This document shows positions 33,921 through 42,784 of a stretch of DNA of 64,000 bases, one piece after another. Positions within the stretch are counted from its first letter, which is position 1, and the number at the start of each line of letters is the position of its first letter. Origin of the DNA: Allobosea sp. OK403. Lineage in GTDB: Bacteria > Pseudomonadota > Alphaproteobacteria > Rhizobiales > Beijerinckiaceae. The stretch covers positions 620,001 to 684,000 of the forward strand of contig NZ_FOQV01000001.1 in the NCBI RefSeq assembly GCF_900113835.1. The letters run 5' to 3'. The translations under genes and the position numbers were made by a program. The notes beneath the pieces were generated by a model. It was not told the origin of the DNA. It did no database searches and saw only the letters and a list, made by a program, of their open reading frames with translations.

Positions 33921-36071
33921 GTGAGCGGTGTTGCATCGTCCCAAAGTACATCGTCCCGAGATACATCGTCTCATGGCAATCTCGGCGCCGATATCGGCGG
34001 CACCTTCACCGACGTCGTGCTGGAGATCGGTGGCGAGACCTTTTCGGCCAAGGTGCTGACGACCTATGACGCGCCCGAGCGCGCCATCATCGAGGGCATG
34101 CACCGCGTCTGCGCGAAGGCAGGCGTGCCCCCCGCCGCGATCGGCCGGATCATCCACGGCACGACGCTCGCGACCAACGCGCTGATCGAACGTCGCGGCG
34201 CGAAGACGGCTCTGATCACGACGGAAGGCTTCCGCGATGTGATCGAGATGCGCACGGAGAGCCGGTTCGAGCAATACGACCTCAACCTGACGCTGCCCCA
34301 GCCCCTGCTGCCGCGTAACCGGCGCTATACGCTGCGCGAGCGCATTGGCGCCAATGGCGCGACGCTCATCCCGCTGTTGCGTGAAGATGTCGTGCGCCTC
34401 GCCGAGGAGATCGCGCAAGCGGGCTATGAGAGCGTCGCCGTCGGCCTGATCCATTCCTATCTCGACCCGGCGCATGAACGGCTGGTCCGCGAGGTTCTGC
34501 TGGAGCGCATTCCGGGGCTTGCAGTCTCGATCTCCTCCGAGGTTTCGCCCCAGATGCGCGAATATGAGCGCTTCAACACTGTGGTGGCGAACGCCTACGT
34601 CAAGCCGATGATGAAGCGCTATCTCGCCAGCCTCGCAGCGAAGCTGGCCGATGAGGGCGCCGACTGCCCGATCTTTCTGATGCATTCGGGCGGCGGGATC
34701 ATGTCGCTGGAAGGGGCGGCGGAATTCCCGGTCCGCCTCGTCGAATCCGGACCTGCGGGCGGGGCGATCTATGCAGCCGATGTCGCGGCGCGCTTCGGCC
34801 TCGACCGTGTCTTGTCCTTCGACATGGGCGGGACCACGGCCAAGATCTGCCTGATCAAGAACCAGACGCCGAAAACCAGCCGGGTTTTCGAGGTGGCGCG
34901 GAGCTACCGCTTCAAGAAGGGCTCCGGCATGCCGATCTCTATTCCCGTGATCGACATGGTCGAGATCGGTGCCGGCGGCGGCTCGCTCGCCCAGGTCGAC
35001 TCGATGCGCCAGATCCGGGTCGGCCCGGAGAGCGCCGGTTCGGAGCCGGGGCCCGCCTGCTATGGCCGTGGCGGAACAAGGCCCGCGGTGACCGATGCCG
35101 ATGTGATGCTCGGCAAGATCGACCCCGCCAGCTTCGCTGGCGGCAGCATGGTGCTGGACATCGCCGCATCGCGCCGGGCCGTGCTGGCAAATGTTGCCGA
35201 CACGCTGGGGATGACGGACGAGACCGCAGCCTTCGGCATCGTCGAGGTGGTCGACGAGAACATGGCCAATGCCGCCCGTGTCCATGCGGTCGAGAATGGC
35301 GAAGATCTCTCCGGCTACACGATGATTGCCTTTGGCGGTGCGGCACCGCTCCATGCCGGGCGGCTCTGCGAAAAGCTTGGCATCCAGCGCCTGCTCGTGC
35401 CGCCGGGCGCAGGCGTGGGCTCGGCGATCGGCTTCCTGCGGGCGCCCTTCAGCTTCGAGGCGACGCGCAGCCTCTATATGCGTCTGGCTGCATTCGACGC
35501 GTCGACGGTGCGCGGTCTCCTGTCGGAGCTCGAAAACGAAGCCACGACCTTCGTGCGCTCCTGCGACGCGCAGGCGCCGCTCAGCGTCGAGACCAAGGTC
35601 TATATGCGCTATGTCGGCCAGGGCTGGGAAATTCCGATCGACGTCAGCCACGCCGCACCGACGATCGATGCCTATCGGGACCTGTTCGAGGCCGAATACG
35701 CCAAGCTGTTCTCCCGGACCGTCCAGGGGCTGGATATCGAGATCACCGTCTGGGCGGTCAATGCCAGCACGGCGAAAGCGGTGCCGGAGAGGGCCAAGGC
35801 CCTGGGAGCTCTGCTGCCTCTGACGGCGATCTCGCAGCGCGAGGTCTTCGATCCCGCCCATGGGGCTCGGCTGATGGCAAGCGTGTTCCAGCGATCGCAG
35901 ATCGCGGTCGGCCGGGTTGCGGCGGGGCCCTGCGTCATCATCGAGGACGAAACCACCATCATCGTGCCGACGGGCTGCTCGGCGACATGCCGCAGCGATG
36001 GCTGCATCGAGATCTTCAAACACGGATCCGAGCCTGCGAAAGCGCGCTTGGCCGAGATGGTCGAGGCTTGA
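33921..36071 (+). CDS. hyuA: Hydantoinase/oxoprolinase family protein, HyuA subunit
   Basis: 716 residues. Hydantoinase A/oxoprolinase layout: an N-terminal actin-like ATP site (ADIGGTFTDVVLE), HGTTLATNALIERRG, the GLIHSYLDP block and a second phosphate loop FDMGGTTAK, with SGPAGGAIYAA between. With HyuB the family couples ATP hydrolysis to opening a cyclic amide (hydantoin, 5-oxoproline) or carboxylating a ketone. The GTG at 33921 has AAGGTGG 6 bases upstream; the frame is open to 33831 but without a ribosome site. hyuB begins 3 bases after the stop. Confidence 0.92.
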   Translation: MSGVASSQSTSSRDTSSHGNLGADIGGTFTDVVLEIGGETFSAKVLTTYDAPERAIIEGMHRVCAKAGVPPAAIGRIIHGTTLATNALIERRGAKTALITTEGFRDVIEMRTESRFEQYDLNLTLPQPLLPRNRRYTLRERIGANGATLIPLLREDVVRLAEEIAQAGYESVAVGLIHSYLDPAHERLVREVLLERIPGLAVSISSEVSPQMREYERFNTVVANAYVKPMMKRYLASLAAKLADEGADCPIFLMHSGGGIMSLEGAAEFPVRLVESGPAGGAIYAADVAARFGLDRVLSFDMGGTTAKICLIKNQTPKTSRVFEVARSYRFKKGSGMPISIPVIDMVEIGAGGGSLAQVDSMRQIRVGPESAGSEPGPACYGRGGTRPAVTDADVMLGKIDPASFAGGSMVLDIAASRRAVLANVADTLGMTDETAAFGIVEVVDENMANAARVHAVENGEDLSGYTMIAFGGAAPLHAGRLCEKLGIQRLLVPPGAGVGSAIGFLRAPFSFEATRSLYMRLAAFDASTVRGLLSELENEATTFVRSCDAQAPLSVETKVYMRYVGQGWEIPIDVSHAAPTIDAYRDLFEAEYAKLFSRTVQGLDIEITVWAVNASTAKAVPERAKALGALLPLTAISQREVFDPAHGARLMASVFQRSQIAVGRVAAGPCVIIEDETTIIVPTGCSATCRSDGCIEIFKHGSEPAKARLAEMVEA

Positions 36072-36074
36072 GCC

Positions 36075-36104
36075 ATGACACAGCTATCCATGACACAGCT
36101 ATCC
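36075..36104 (+). repeat. 15-base tandem duplication at the hyuB start
   Basis: ATGACACAGCTATCC occurs twice in a row, in frame, duplicating the start codon and the first five residues. Confidence 0.95.
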
Positions 36105-37859
36105 ACCGTTGCGCTGCAGGTGATGTGGAACCGCCTGATCTCGATCGTCGAGGAACAGGCCCAGGCCTTGATCCGCACGGCCTTCTCGACCTCGGTGCGC
36201 GAGGCCGGAGACCTCTCGGCCGGTGTCTACAACCGGGCCGGGCTGATGCTGGCGCAGGCCGTGACCGGCACGCCGGGCCATGTCAACGCCATGGCCGATG
36301 CTGTCGCGCATTTCATCCGCGAGATCGGGCCGGCGAATATTCTTGAAGGCGACATCTACATCACCAACGACCCCTGGATGGGGACCGGGCACCTTCACGA
36401 CATCACGGTCGTGACGCCGTCCTTCTACCAGGGCCGGCATGTCGGCTTCTTCGCCTGCACGGCTCATGTCGTCGACATCGGCGGGCGCGGCTTCGGGGCA
36501 GACGCCAACTCCGTCTATGAGGAAGGCCTCTACATCCCGATCATGAAGTTCGCCGACCAGGGCAAGGTCGACCAGCCCTTCGTCAGGCTGGTGCGAGGCA
36601 ATATCCGCGAGCCCGATCAGGTCGTCGGCGACATCTTCGCGCTCGCGACCTGCAATGATGTCGGCCATCGCCGGCTGATCGGTATGCTCGACGAATTCGC
36701 TCTCGACGGGCTCGAGCAGGTCGGAGATTTCATCCTCGAGAATTCGCGCCGGGCGACGCTGGAGAAGATCGCCGCGCTGCCCCGCGGCGAGGCCGAGGGC
36801 TCGATGCTCAGCGATGGCTTTGCCACACCGATCGAGCTCAGGGTCAAGGTCACGATCGGCACGGACGAGGTTTGCGTCGATTTCGCCGGCTCTTCCGGCG
36901 TCGACCCCAAGGGCATCAACTGTCCGATGGTCTATTCCAAGGCCTATGCCTGCTATGCGCTGAAATGTGCGATCGCGCCCGAGATCCCCAATAATGCGGC
37001 CTCACTGGAACCCTTCTGCATCACCGCGCCGGACAACACGATCGTCAACGCCCTGCACCCGGCGCCGGTCGCGCTGCGCCATGTCATCGGCCATCTGATC
37101 CCGGATACGGTCTACAACGCGCTCGACAAGCTTCTGCCAAGGACGGTTCCTGCGGAGGGGGCAGGGCCGCTCTGCAACTTCCAGGTTTCGCTCCGGCCGG
37201 CCTCGGAGGCGTCGCGCCTGGCCGGGGCAAGGCGCGCCGAGGTGCTGATGTTCAACTGCGGCGGCTCGGGCGCACGCCCGACGCTCGACGGCATGAACAC
37301 GACCGCCTTCCCATCCGGCGTCATGACCATGCCGATCGAAGCGACGGAGCATGCCGGCCCGATCATCATCTGGCGCAAGGAGCTGCGGCCTGATTCCGGC
37401 GGTGCCGGCCGCTTTCGCGGCGGGCTTGGTCAATTCATGGAGGTTGGGGCCGTCGAAGGGCATGTCTTCGACATGTCGGCGATGTTCGACCGCGTGAAGC
37501 ATCCGCCGCGCGGACGCCTGGGCGGCGCTGACGGCGCTGCGACCGAGATCCGGCTTGACGACGGTACGACCATGGCAGGCAAGGGGCGCCAGGCCGTTCC
37601 CGAGGGCCGCAAGGTCATGCTGTCGCTGCCTGGCGGCGCCGGCTACGGTCCAGCCGCCGAGCGCGGCCGCGCCGAGGTTCTGCGCGACCTTGCGCTCGGC
37701 TACATCTCGGCCAGCACCGCCAGAATCGATTACGGGCTTGGCGACGCCGAGATCGCGGCGGTTGAAGCCGGACTGAAGCGCGGCGAACTGCCGTCGGCTG
37801 GAGCGTTTTCGAGCGAAGTGGTCGCCGGTTCGCGTGAAGAAAACGCGTTAAAACAATGA
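36075..37859 (+). CDS. hyuB: Hydantoinase/oxoprolinase family protein, HyuB subunit
   Basis: 594 residues. HyuB motifs: FSTSVREAGDLSAGVYN, DIYITNDPWMGTGHLHDITVV adjoining, AHVVDIGGRG, FAGSSGVDPKGIN and LPGGAGYG near the end. It partners HyuA in ATP-dependent hydrolysis of a cyclic amide. Two oddities: the N-terminus is an exact tandem duplication (MTQLSMTQLS from 15 bases repeated), and the last 20 or so residues (AFSSEVVAGSREENALKQ) plus the stop codon are encoded by a dispersed module B repeat, so the original C-terminus was probably overwritten. Either ATG (36075 or 36090) could start translation. Confidence 0.92.
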   Translation: MTQLSMTQLSTVALQVMWNRLISIVEEQAQALIRTAFSTSVREAGDLSAGVYNRAGLMLAQAVTGTPGHVNAMADAVAHFIREIGPANILEGDIYITNDPWMGTGHLHDITVVTPSFYQGRHVGFFACTAHVVDIGGRGFGADANSVYEEGLYIPIMKFADQGKVDQPFVRLVRGNIREPDQVVGDIFALATCNDVGHRRLIGMLDEFALDGLEQVGDFILENSRRATLEKIAALPRGEAEGSMLSDGFATPIELRVKVTIGTDEVCVDFAGSSGVDPKGINCPMVYSKAYACYALKCAIAPEIPNNAASLEPFCITAPDNTIVNALHPAPVALRHVIGHLIPDTVYNALDKLLPRTVPAEGAGPLCNFQVSLRPASEASRLAGARRAEVLMFNCGGSGARPTLDGMNTTAFPSGVMTMPIEATEHAGPIIIWRKELRPDSGGAGRFRGGLGQFMEVGAVEGHVFDMSAMFDRVKHPPRGRLGGADGAATEIRLDDGTTMAGKGRQAVPEGRKVMLSLPGGAGYGPAAERGRAEVLRDLALGYISASTARIDYGLGDAEIAAVEAGLKRGELPSAGAFSSEVVAGSREENALKQ

Positions 37860-37901
37860 CCTGGAGCAATTGAACGATCCCGCTGGATCGGAAATTGCTC
37901 T
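37799..37901. repeat. Dispersed intergenic repeat, module B copy 2, overlapping the hyuB 3' end
   Basis: Matches 16061-16163 (TTTCGAGCGAAGTGG, CCGGTTCGCGTGAA, GCGTTAAAACAATGA) and carries the GAGCAATT...AATTGCTC palindromic tail. The hyuB stop codon TGA lies inside the element. Confidence 0.85.
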
Positions 37902-37923
37902 AGATGACGATGCGTCATGACAT

Positions 37924-38001
37924 GAGAGCAATGCTCTAAGCTTTTAGAATCGATCATGTTTCCTGCATTCTGACGGAACCGTCCGAATGCGACGTGATCT
38001 A
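37924..38001. repeat. Dispersed intergenic repeat, module C copy 2
   Basis: GAGAGCAATGCTCTAAGC, TTAGAATCGATCA, then CGGAACCGTCCGAATGCGACGTGATCT; matches the second half of 28101-28215. Together with the adjacent module B it forms a 200-base compound element. Confidence 0.8.
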
Positions 38002-38074
38002 AGGATGCCGATGATCCCTATCGCTGCCGCGCTGGCATGGTGTGGCGGTCAGCCTGTGACGACGCGAGGACCGA

Positions 38075-38890
38075 ATGCCACATTACGACCGAATCCTGAT
38101 CACCGGCGCGGCCGGCCGTCTCGGCTCGCAGCTTCGCACCGGCCTTGCGCCGTTGGCCAGGACGATCCGCGTCGCCGATCGCGAGCCGCTCGGCCCGCTT
38201 GCCGCCAATGAGGAGCAGGCGATCTTCGACCTCGCGGATATGGAGGCGACGATCGCGGCGACCGAAGGGTGCGACGCCATCGTCCATTTCGGCGGCGCGC
38301 CGACCGAGCGCGAGTGGCAGACCATCCTCGATGCCGGTATTCGCGGCTCCTACCACATCTACGAAGGTGCCCGGAAACACGGCGTCAAACGCATCGTCTA
38401 CGCGTCATCGGTCCATGCGATCGGCTATCACGAGGTTGGGGCCCAGATTTCGGTCGAGGCGCCGGTTCGCCCCGACTGCCTGTACGGCGTCGGCAAGACC
38501 TTCGTCGAAAGCCTGAGCCGGCTCTATTGGGACAAGTTCGGCATCGAGACGGCGTGCCTGCGCATCTTCTCGTCCTTTCCCGAACCCGTCGACCGCCGGA
38601 TGCTGTGGTCCTATCTGTCATTCGCCGATTGCGTGCGCCTCGTCGAAGCCTCGCTGACGGCGCCCTTCGTCGGCCACACCATCTCGTTCGGCACCTCGGA
38701 CAACAAGGTCAAGGCCGTCGACAACAGCGGCGCCGGCCATCTCGGCTACCGCCCGCAGGACAGTTCGGAACCGTTTCGCGCCAAAGTCGAAGCCAACGCG
38801 CCGGCTCTCGACCCGAAATCTCCGGCCGGCCGATATCTTGGCGGCAAGTTCTGCGAGATGGGCCATCCCGACGACGAAACGACGGCTTAA
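38075..38890 (+). CDS. udh: NAD-dependent epimerase/dehydrogenase, uronate dehydrogenase-like
   Basis: 271 residues, the length of Agrobacterium-type uronate dehydrogenase. Shared features include ITGAAGRLGSQLR (NAD loop), LADMEA, IVHFGGAPTE, YASSVHAIGYH, catalytic YGVGK, the RIFSSFPEP block (RIGSCTPEP in known enzymes), RMLWSYLSFADCVRLVEA and the LGYRPQD ending. Uronate dehydrogenase oxidises glucuronate or galacturonate to the aldarolactone. AGGA lies just before the ATG. Compound repeat upstream, inverted repeat downstream; no obvious operon partner, so the substrate remains unproven. Confidence 0.75.
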   Translation: MPHYDRILITGAAGRLGSQLRTGLAPLARTIRVADREPLGPLAANEEQAIFDLADMEATIAATEGCDAIVHFGGAPTEREWQTILDAGIRGSYHIYEGARKHGVKRIVYASSVHAIGYHEVGAQISVEAPVRPDCLYGVGKTFVESLSRLYWDKFGIETACLRIFSSFPEPVDRRMLWSYLSFADCVRLVEASLTAPFVGHTISFGTSDNKVKAVDNSGAGHLGYRPQDSSEPFRAKVEANAPALDPKSPAGRYLGGKFCEMGHPDDETTA

Positions 38891-38911
38891 GCTCGCGGAT
38901 AGCCCATCGAT

Positions 38912-39002
38912 CCGTCATTGCGAGCACAGCGAAGCAATCCAGAGGCGGCAGAGCTCGACGTCCCCCTAGATTGCTTCGTCGCTGCGCTTCTCGCAATGAC
39001 GG
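38912..39002. repeat. Inverted-repeat intergenic element (GTCATTGCGAG type)
   Basis: Terminal arms CCGTCATTGCGAGCACAGCG/AAGCAATCC and the near-perfect reverse complement ending CGCAATGACGG flank about 30 bases. The GTCATTGCGAGC/AAGCAATCC word is common in bacterial intergenic repeats. A half copy lies at 9335-9370. Confidence 0.8.
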
Positions 39003-39038
39003 TTGGGTCTGAACACAAAAGTTGAACGGAGCAGACAT

Positions 39039-40322
39039 ATGCTGGATGACAAGCGGTCGCATGGGCTGTGGGAGCTGTCCGCGCCGCCTCCGCCGCCGAC
39101 CGCCGCCCTGACCGGCGCCGTCTCGGCCGATGTGGTCGTCGTCGGCGCGGGTTATACCGGGCTGTCGGCGGCCCTGCATCTCGCCAAGGCGGGCAGGTCG
39201 GTTATCGTGCTCGAAGCCGTCGAGATCGGCTTCGGCGCGTCCGGCCGCAATTCCGGCTTCGTCAATGCCGGCCTCTGGGTCATGCCCGACGACCTGATCG
39301 CGACGCTCGGCCCGGTCTATGGCAACCGCCTGATCGGGCTGCTCGGCGAGGCGCCGCGCGAGGTCTTCGCTCTGGCGGAACGCTATGGCATGCAATGTCA
39401 GGCCGACCACCGCGGGACCTATCACTGCGCTGTCGGCGCCAGCGGCCTGAAGCAGCTTCAGGCGCGCCAAGCGCAGTGGAGCCGTCTTGGCGCAAAGGTC
39501 GAACTTCTGAGCGCCAGCGACACGCAGTCCAGGACCGGGGCCACCGGCTATACCGGCTCGCTGTTCGACCCCCGCGCCGGCACGATCCAGCCGCTCGCCT
39601 ATGCACGCGGCCTGGCGAGCGCCGCGATGACGGAGGGCGCCACCATCCACACCGGCAGCGCGGTGACGTCCTTCGACCGCATTGGCGATGTCTGGCAGGT
39701 CAAGACCGCCGGCGGCAGCGTCAGTGCCGATTGGCTCATCCTGGCGACGGACGCGTATTCGACCGGGACGACCTCCGCCATCCGCGAGGAGCAGGTCCAT
39801 CTGCCCTATTTCCATGTCTCGACCGCGCCGCTGAGCCATAATCTCCGCAAGACCATCATGCCGAATGGCGGCGCGGGCTGGGACACCAAGACCATCCTGA
39901 GCGGCTTCAGGCTCGATGCGGAGGGGCGGCTGATCGTCGGCAGCGTCGGCGCGCTGCGCGGGACCGGGCTCAGCGTTCATCGCGCCTGGATCAAGCGGCA
40001 TATCCGCAAGCTGTTTCCGCAACTCGGCGAATTCGAGCTCGAAACGGAATGGTACGGCAAGATCGGCATGACGCCGGATCACCTGCCGAGGCTGCACAGC
40101 TTCGGCCCGAACGCGATCGGCTTCAACGGCTACAACGGACGCGGCATCGCGCCAGGTACGGTCTTCGGACGCGAGCTCGCCCGCCTCATACTCGGCGAAA
40201 TCGAGCTCGAAGGCATGCCGCTGCCGGTGTCCGAGGTCGCCATGCCAGCTTTCCGCGCCGTGAAGGAGGCCTATTATGAGGTCGGTGCGCAAGTGGCGCA
40301 TCTTCCGATCGCGCCAGCATGA
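39039..40322 (+). CDS. FAD-dependent oxidoreductase (DAO/glycine-oxidase family, PuuB-like)
   Basis: 427 residues. FAD-binding DVVVVGAGYTGLSAALHLA with Glu ending the second strand (VIVLEA), then GFGASGRNSGFVNAG, typical of gamma-glutamylputrescine oxidase and related amine oxidases, and the C-terminal GFNGYNGRGIAPGTVFG. It oxidises a secondary or primary amine, or an amino acid, with FAD. ATG at 39039 follows GGAG by 7 bases. Substrate unknown; not in an obvious operon. Confidence 0.88.
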   Translation: MLDDKRSHGLWELSAPPPPPTAALTGAVSADVVVVGAGYTGLSAALHLAKAGRSVIVLEAVEIGFGASGRNSGFVNAGLWVMPDDLIATLGPVYGNRLIGLLGEAPREVFALAERYGMQCQADHRGTYHCAVGASGLKQLQARQAQWSRLGAKVELLSASDTQSRTGATGYTGSLFDPRAGTIQPLAYARGLASAAMTEGATIHTGSAVTSFDRIGDVWQVKTAGGSVSADWLILATDAYSTGTTSAIREEQVHLPYFHVSTAPLSHNLRKTIMPNGGAGWDTKTILSGFRLDAEGRLIVGSVGALRGTGLSVHRAWIKRHIRKLFPQLGEFELETEWYGKIGMTPDHLPRLHSFGPNAIGFNGYNGRGIAPGTVFGRELARLILGEIELEGMPLPVSEVAMPAFRAVKEAYYEVGAQVAHLPIAPA

Positions 40323-40408
40323 CGCGCTTGGCAGGCAGCTGAAGAAGTGGCTGACCGGATCGTCTTGGAGATGATTCACTCTGTCTGCGGCAGGAGCAGG
40401 GTCTGACG

Positions 40409-40590
40409 ATGCGCGGACAAGAGCATCGGTCGGATAGCCTGTTCAGCTACGTGCACCTGGAAGAACAGGTTCCTCCGGATCATCCACTGCGAGCGATCCG
40501 GGCTTTGGCGGATGAGGTGCTAGCGGGCCTGAACAGTCTCTTCGAGGCGCTGTATTCGGCAATGGGCCGGCAAAGACCATCTAAACCAAG
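40409..40590 (+). pseudogene. Truncated IS transposase (N-terminal DUF772 part, IS5/IS1182-like)
   Basis: The first 60 residues (RGQEHRSDSLFSYVHLEEQV, PPDHPLRAIRALADEVL, FEALYSAMGR) match the opening of IS5/IS1182-type transposases. After GRQRP the family sequence (normally PSIPPE and the catalytic domain) stops; the frame then reads unrelated residues and ends at 40669 inside the 3' end of the permease gene on the other strand. So only about 180 bases of the element remain, abutting the aapM-like gene. Confidence 0.75.
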
Positions 40591-40618
40591 AGTCAGAACA
40601 GACTTCTTCAGCAGCCTG

Positions 40619-41665
40619 CTAGCGCCCGCTGAAGCGACTGTTCAGCCGCCGCTCCATCAATTGACCTGAAAGAGACATCAGCAGGCACCAGACGAAGAAC
40701 AGCATCGCGGCGAAGACATAGGCCTCTGTGGAGAGCCCCAACCAAGCAGGATCCTTGACCGACTGGGCGGCCACTCCGGTGAGGTCGAACAGGCCGACGA
40801 TCGAGACCAGCGAGGTATCCTTGAACAGGTCGACCATGATGTTGACGATGCCGGGAACGGCGATACGCATCGCTTGCGGCAGCAGGATCAGGAGAGCGAC
40901 TTGCGGCTTCCTCAACCCCAGAGCCGCTGCAGCCTCCGTCTGGCCCGTCGGAATATCCTGGAGCGCGCCCCGGAACACTTCCGCCATATAGGCCGAGGTA
41001 AACAGCACCAGCACGATCATCGCCCGCATCAGATTATCGACTGAGACGCCTTTGGGCAGGAAGAGCGGCAGCATCACCACCCCCATGAACAGCACGGCCA
41101 GCAGCGGCACCGCGCGCCAGAATTCGATGAAGACCGTCGCGGCCCAGGAGATGGTCCGGCTTTTCGACAGCCGGGCGAAGGCGAGCGCGATGCCGGCGGG
41201 AATCGAGACCAGCACAGCGACAAAGGCCAGAACGAGATTGAGCATCAGCCCGCCCCATTCAGAGGTCCGCACCGGGACGAGCCCGAGGATGCCACCGGCG
41301 AGCAGCACGGCGCCGACGGGGACGCTCGCCATCAGCATCAGCAGCCACCGACCCTTACGCCGTTCGTCGAGCACGCAGCCGGCGAGGCTCGCGACGACGA
41401 CGGCGAGAGCGAGATGGACCCGCCATTCCTGTTCGGCTGGATAATTGCCGTAGAGAAAGAGCTTCAGCTTGGCGCCGACAAAGGCCCAGCAGGCGCCGCC
41501 CGCCGCGCAGCCGGTCTTGCTCTGCGCGATCCAGGTCGCTCCAGAGAGCGCCCAGCTCCAGAGCTGCGGCACGATCCAGGCGAGCAGCGCGAGCATGACC
41601 GCCGTCACGAGGCTGTTGAACCAGGAGCCGAACAGCGCCTTGAATGAGAGCCTCATCGTCTTCAT
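40619..41665 (-). CDS. aapM: Amino-acid ABC transporter permease, AapM-like
   Basis: 348 residues with an extended N-terminus and multiple membrane helices; the permease core carries IEFWRAVPLLAVLFM, the AYMAEVFRGALQDIPTGQTEAAAALGL coupling region in two pieces, and LPQAMRIAVPG. Matches the long AapM-type permease of general L-amino-acid transporters. ATGA overlap with the upstream AapQ-like gene. The expected ATPase gene (aapP) should follow, but a truncated IS sits there instead. Confidence 0.88.
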   Translation of the reverse strand: MKTMRLSFKALFGSWFNSLVTAVMLALLAWIVPQLWSWALSGATWIAQSKTGCAAGGACWAFVGAKLKLFLYGNYPAEQEWRVHLALAVVVASLAGCVLDERRKGRWLLMLMASVPVGAVLLAGGILGLVPVRTSEWGGLMLNLVLAFVAVLVSIPAGIALAFARLSKSRTISWAATVFIEFWRAVPLLAVLFMGVVMLPLFLPKGVSVDNLMRAMIVLVLFTSAYMAEVFRGALQDIPTGQTEAAAALGLRKPQVALLILLPQAMRIAVPGIVNIMVDLFKDTSLVSIVGLFDLTGVAAQSVKDPAWLGLSTEAYVFAAMLFFVWCLLMSLSGQLMERRLNSRFSGR

Positions 41666-42783
41666 CGCCCGGGGATCTCCAATCGACGGTTCCAGGCGTT
41701 CATGAGCGAGGCGAGGATCAGATTGAGTCCGACATAGATCGTCAGGATCATCAGCATGATCTCCACGCTGCGGCCGGTCTGATTCATGATCGAGCGCGCG
41801 AATACCTGCACAACTTCGGGGAAGGCCACGGCGGCACCGAGCGTGGTCGCTTTGACGACGTTGAGATATTGGTTGGTCAATGGTGGAATCATCGCGCGCA
41901 AGGCCTGCGGCAGGATGACCAGGAACATCTCTTGGTGCCATTTCAACCCGAGGCTGGCTGCCGCCTCGCGCTGGCCCTTGGCGACGCCGCCGATGGTAGA
42001 ACGCACGATCTCGGCGATGAAGGCCGAGACATAGACCGAGACGCCGATCCAGACGGCGAGAAGCTCTGGCGTCAGCAGCCAGCCGCCGCTGAAGCCGAAG
42101 CCGCGCAGAACCGGTCGGTTCCAGGACGCGGCGAAGGCGAAGAACAGGGTTGCCAGCGCGGCGGCCAGGAGCGCCGCAGGCACGCGCTGGCGCCATTGAG
42201 CGCGCAGGAGGGCAAGGACGCTCAGGGCTGCGACCGGCCACACCGCCCAGCTCCAGCCCCATTCGGGCACGGGCACGAACAGCCCGCGCACGTTGAGATA
42301 AATGTCAGGCCCCAGCACGATGCTGGCGCGGGCAGGCGGCAGAAGCTGCAATGCGCCGATATAGAGGAAGATGATCTGCGTCAGCAGGGGTACGTTGCGC
42401 ACGCACTCGATCCCCGCATAGGACGCGCCCGAGGCGAGCGGATTGCCCGAGAGCCGCATCAGCCCGAGCAGCAGGCCGAGCGCACTGGCGAGCAGGATCG
42501 CGATCGCTGCGGTGAAGAGCGTGTTCACCAGCGCGACGAGCAGCGCGTAGCCGTGGCTCTGGCCGAGCTGCCAGGGCAGGATGTGGAACGAGATATCGAC
42601 GCCGAACGGATCGTGCAGGAAATCGAAGCTGAAATGCATGCCGCGCTGGGCCATGTTCTCGGCGACGTTGTGGCCGAGCCAGGCGAGGAAGAGGGCCAGC
42701 GCGACGACGCCGGCGAGCTTGAGCGCAAAGCGCCGCGAGGGACGCCACGGCGCCCCCGCTCCGATATCCTGCACGAGCGCCAT
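41662..42783 (-). CDS. aapQ: Amino-acid ABC transporter permease, AapQ-like
   Basis: 373 residues. Long permease of the His/Glu/Gln family with SHGYALLVALVNTLFTAAIA, a central insertion, IVRSTIGGVAKGQREAAASLGL (two adjoining parts), LPQALRAMIPPLTNQYLN and VFARSIMNQTG. Forms a heterodimer with the AapM-like protein. The start at 42783 (MALVQDIG) comes one base after the stop of the binding-protein gene. Confidence 0.88.
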   Translation of the reverse strand: MALVQDIGAGAPWRPSRRFALKLAGVVALALFLAWLGHNVAENMAQRGMHFSFDFLHDPFGVDISFHILPWQLGQSHGYALLVALVNTLFTAAIAILLASALGLLLGLMRLSGNPLASGASYAGIECVRNVPLLTQIIFLYIGALQLLPPARASIVLGPDIYLNVRGLFVPVPEWGWSWAVWPVAALSVLALLRAQWRQRVPAALLAAALATLFFAFAASWNRPVLRGFGFSGGWLLTPELLAVWIGVSVYVSAFIAEIVRSTIGGVAKGQREAAASLGLKWHQEMFLVILPQALRAMIPPLTNQYLNVVKATTLGAAVAFPEVVQVFARSIMNQTGRSVEIMLMILTIYVGLNLILASLMNAWNRRLEIPGR

Positions 42784-42784
42784 C

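Noticed and set aside
33825..36023. Open frame of about 730 codons on the minus strand opposite hyuA
   Set aside because: Antisense shadow; hyuA has canonical phosphate-binding motifs and a ribosome site.
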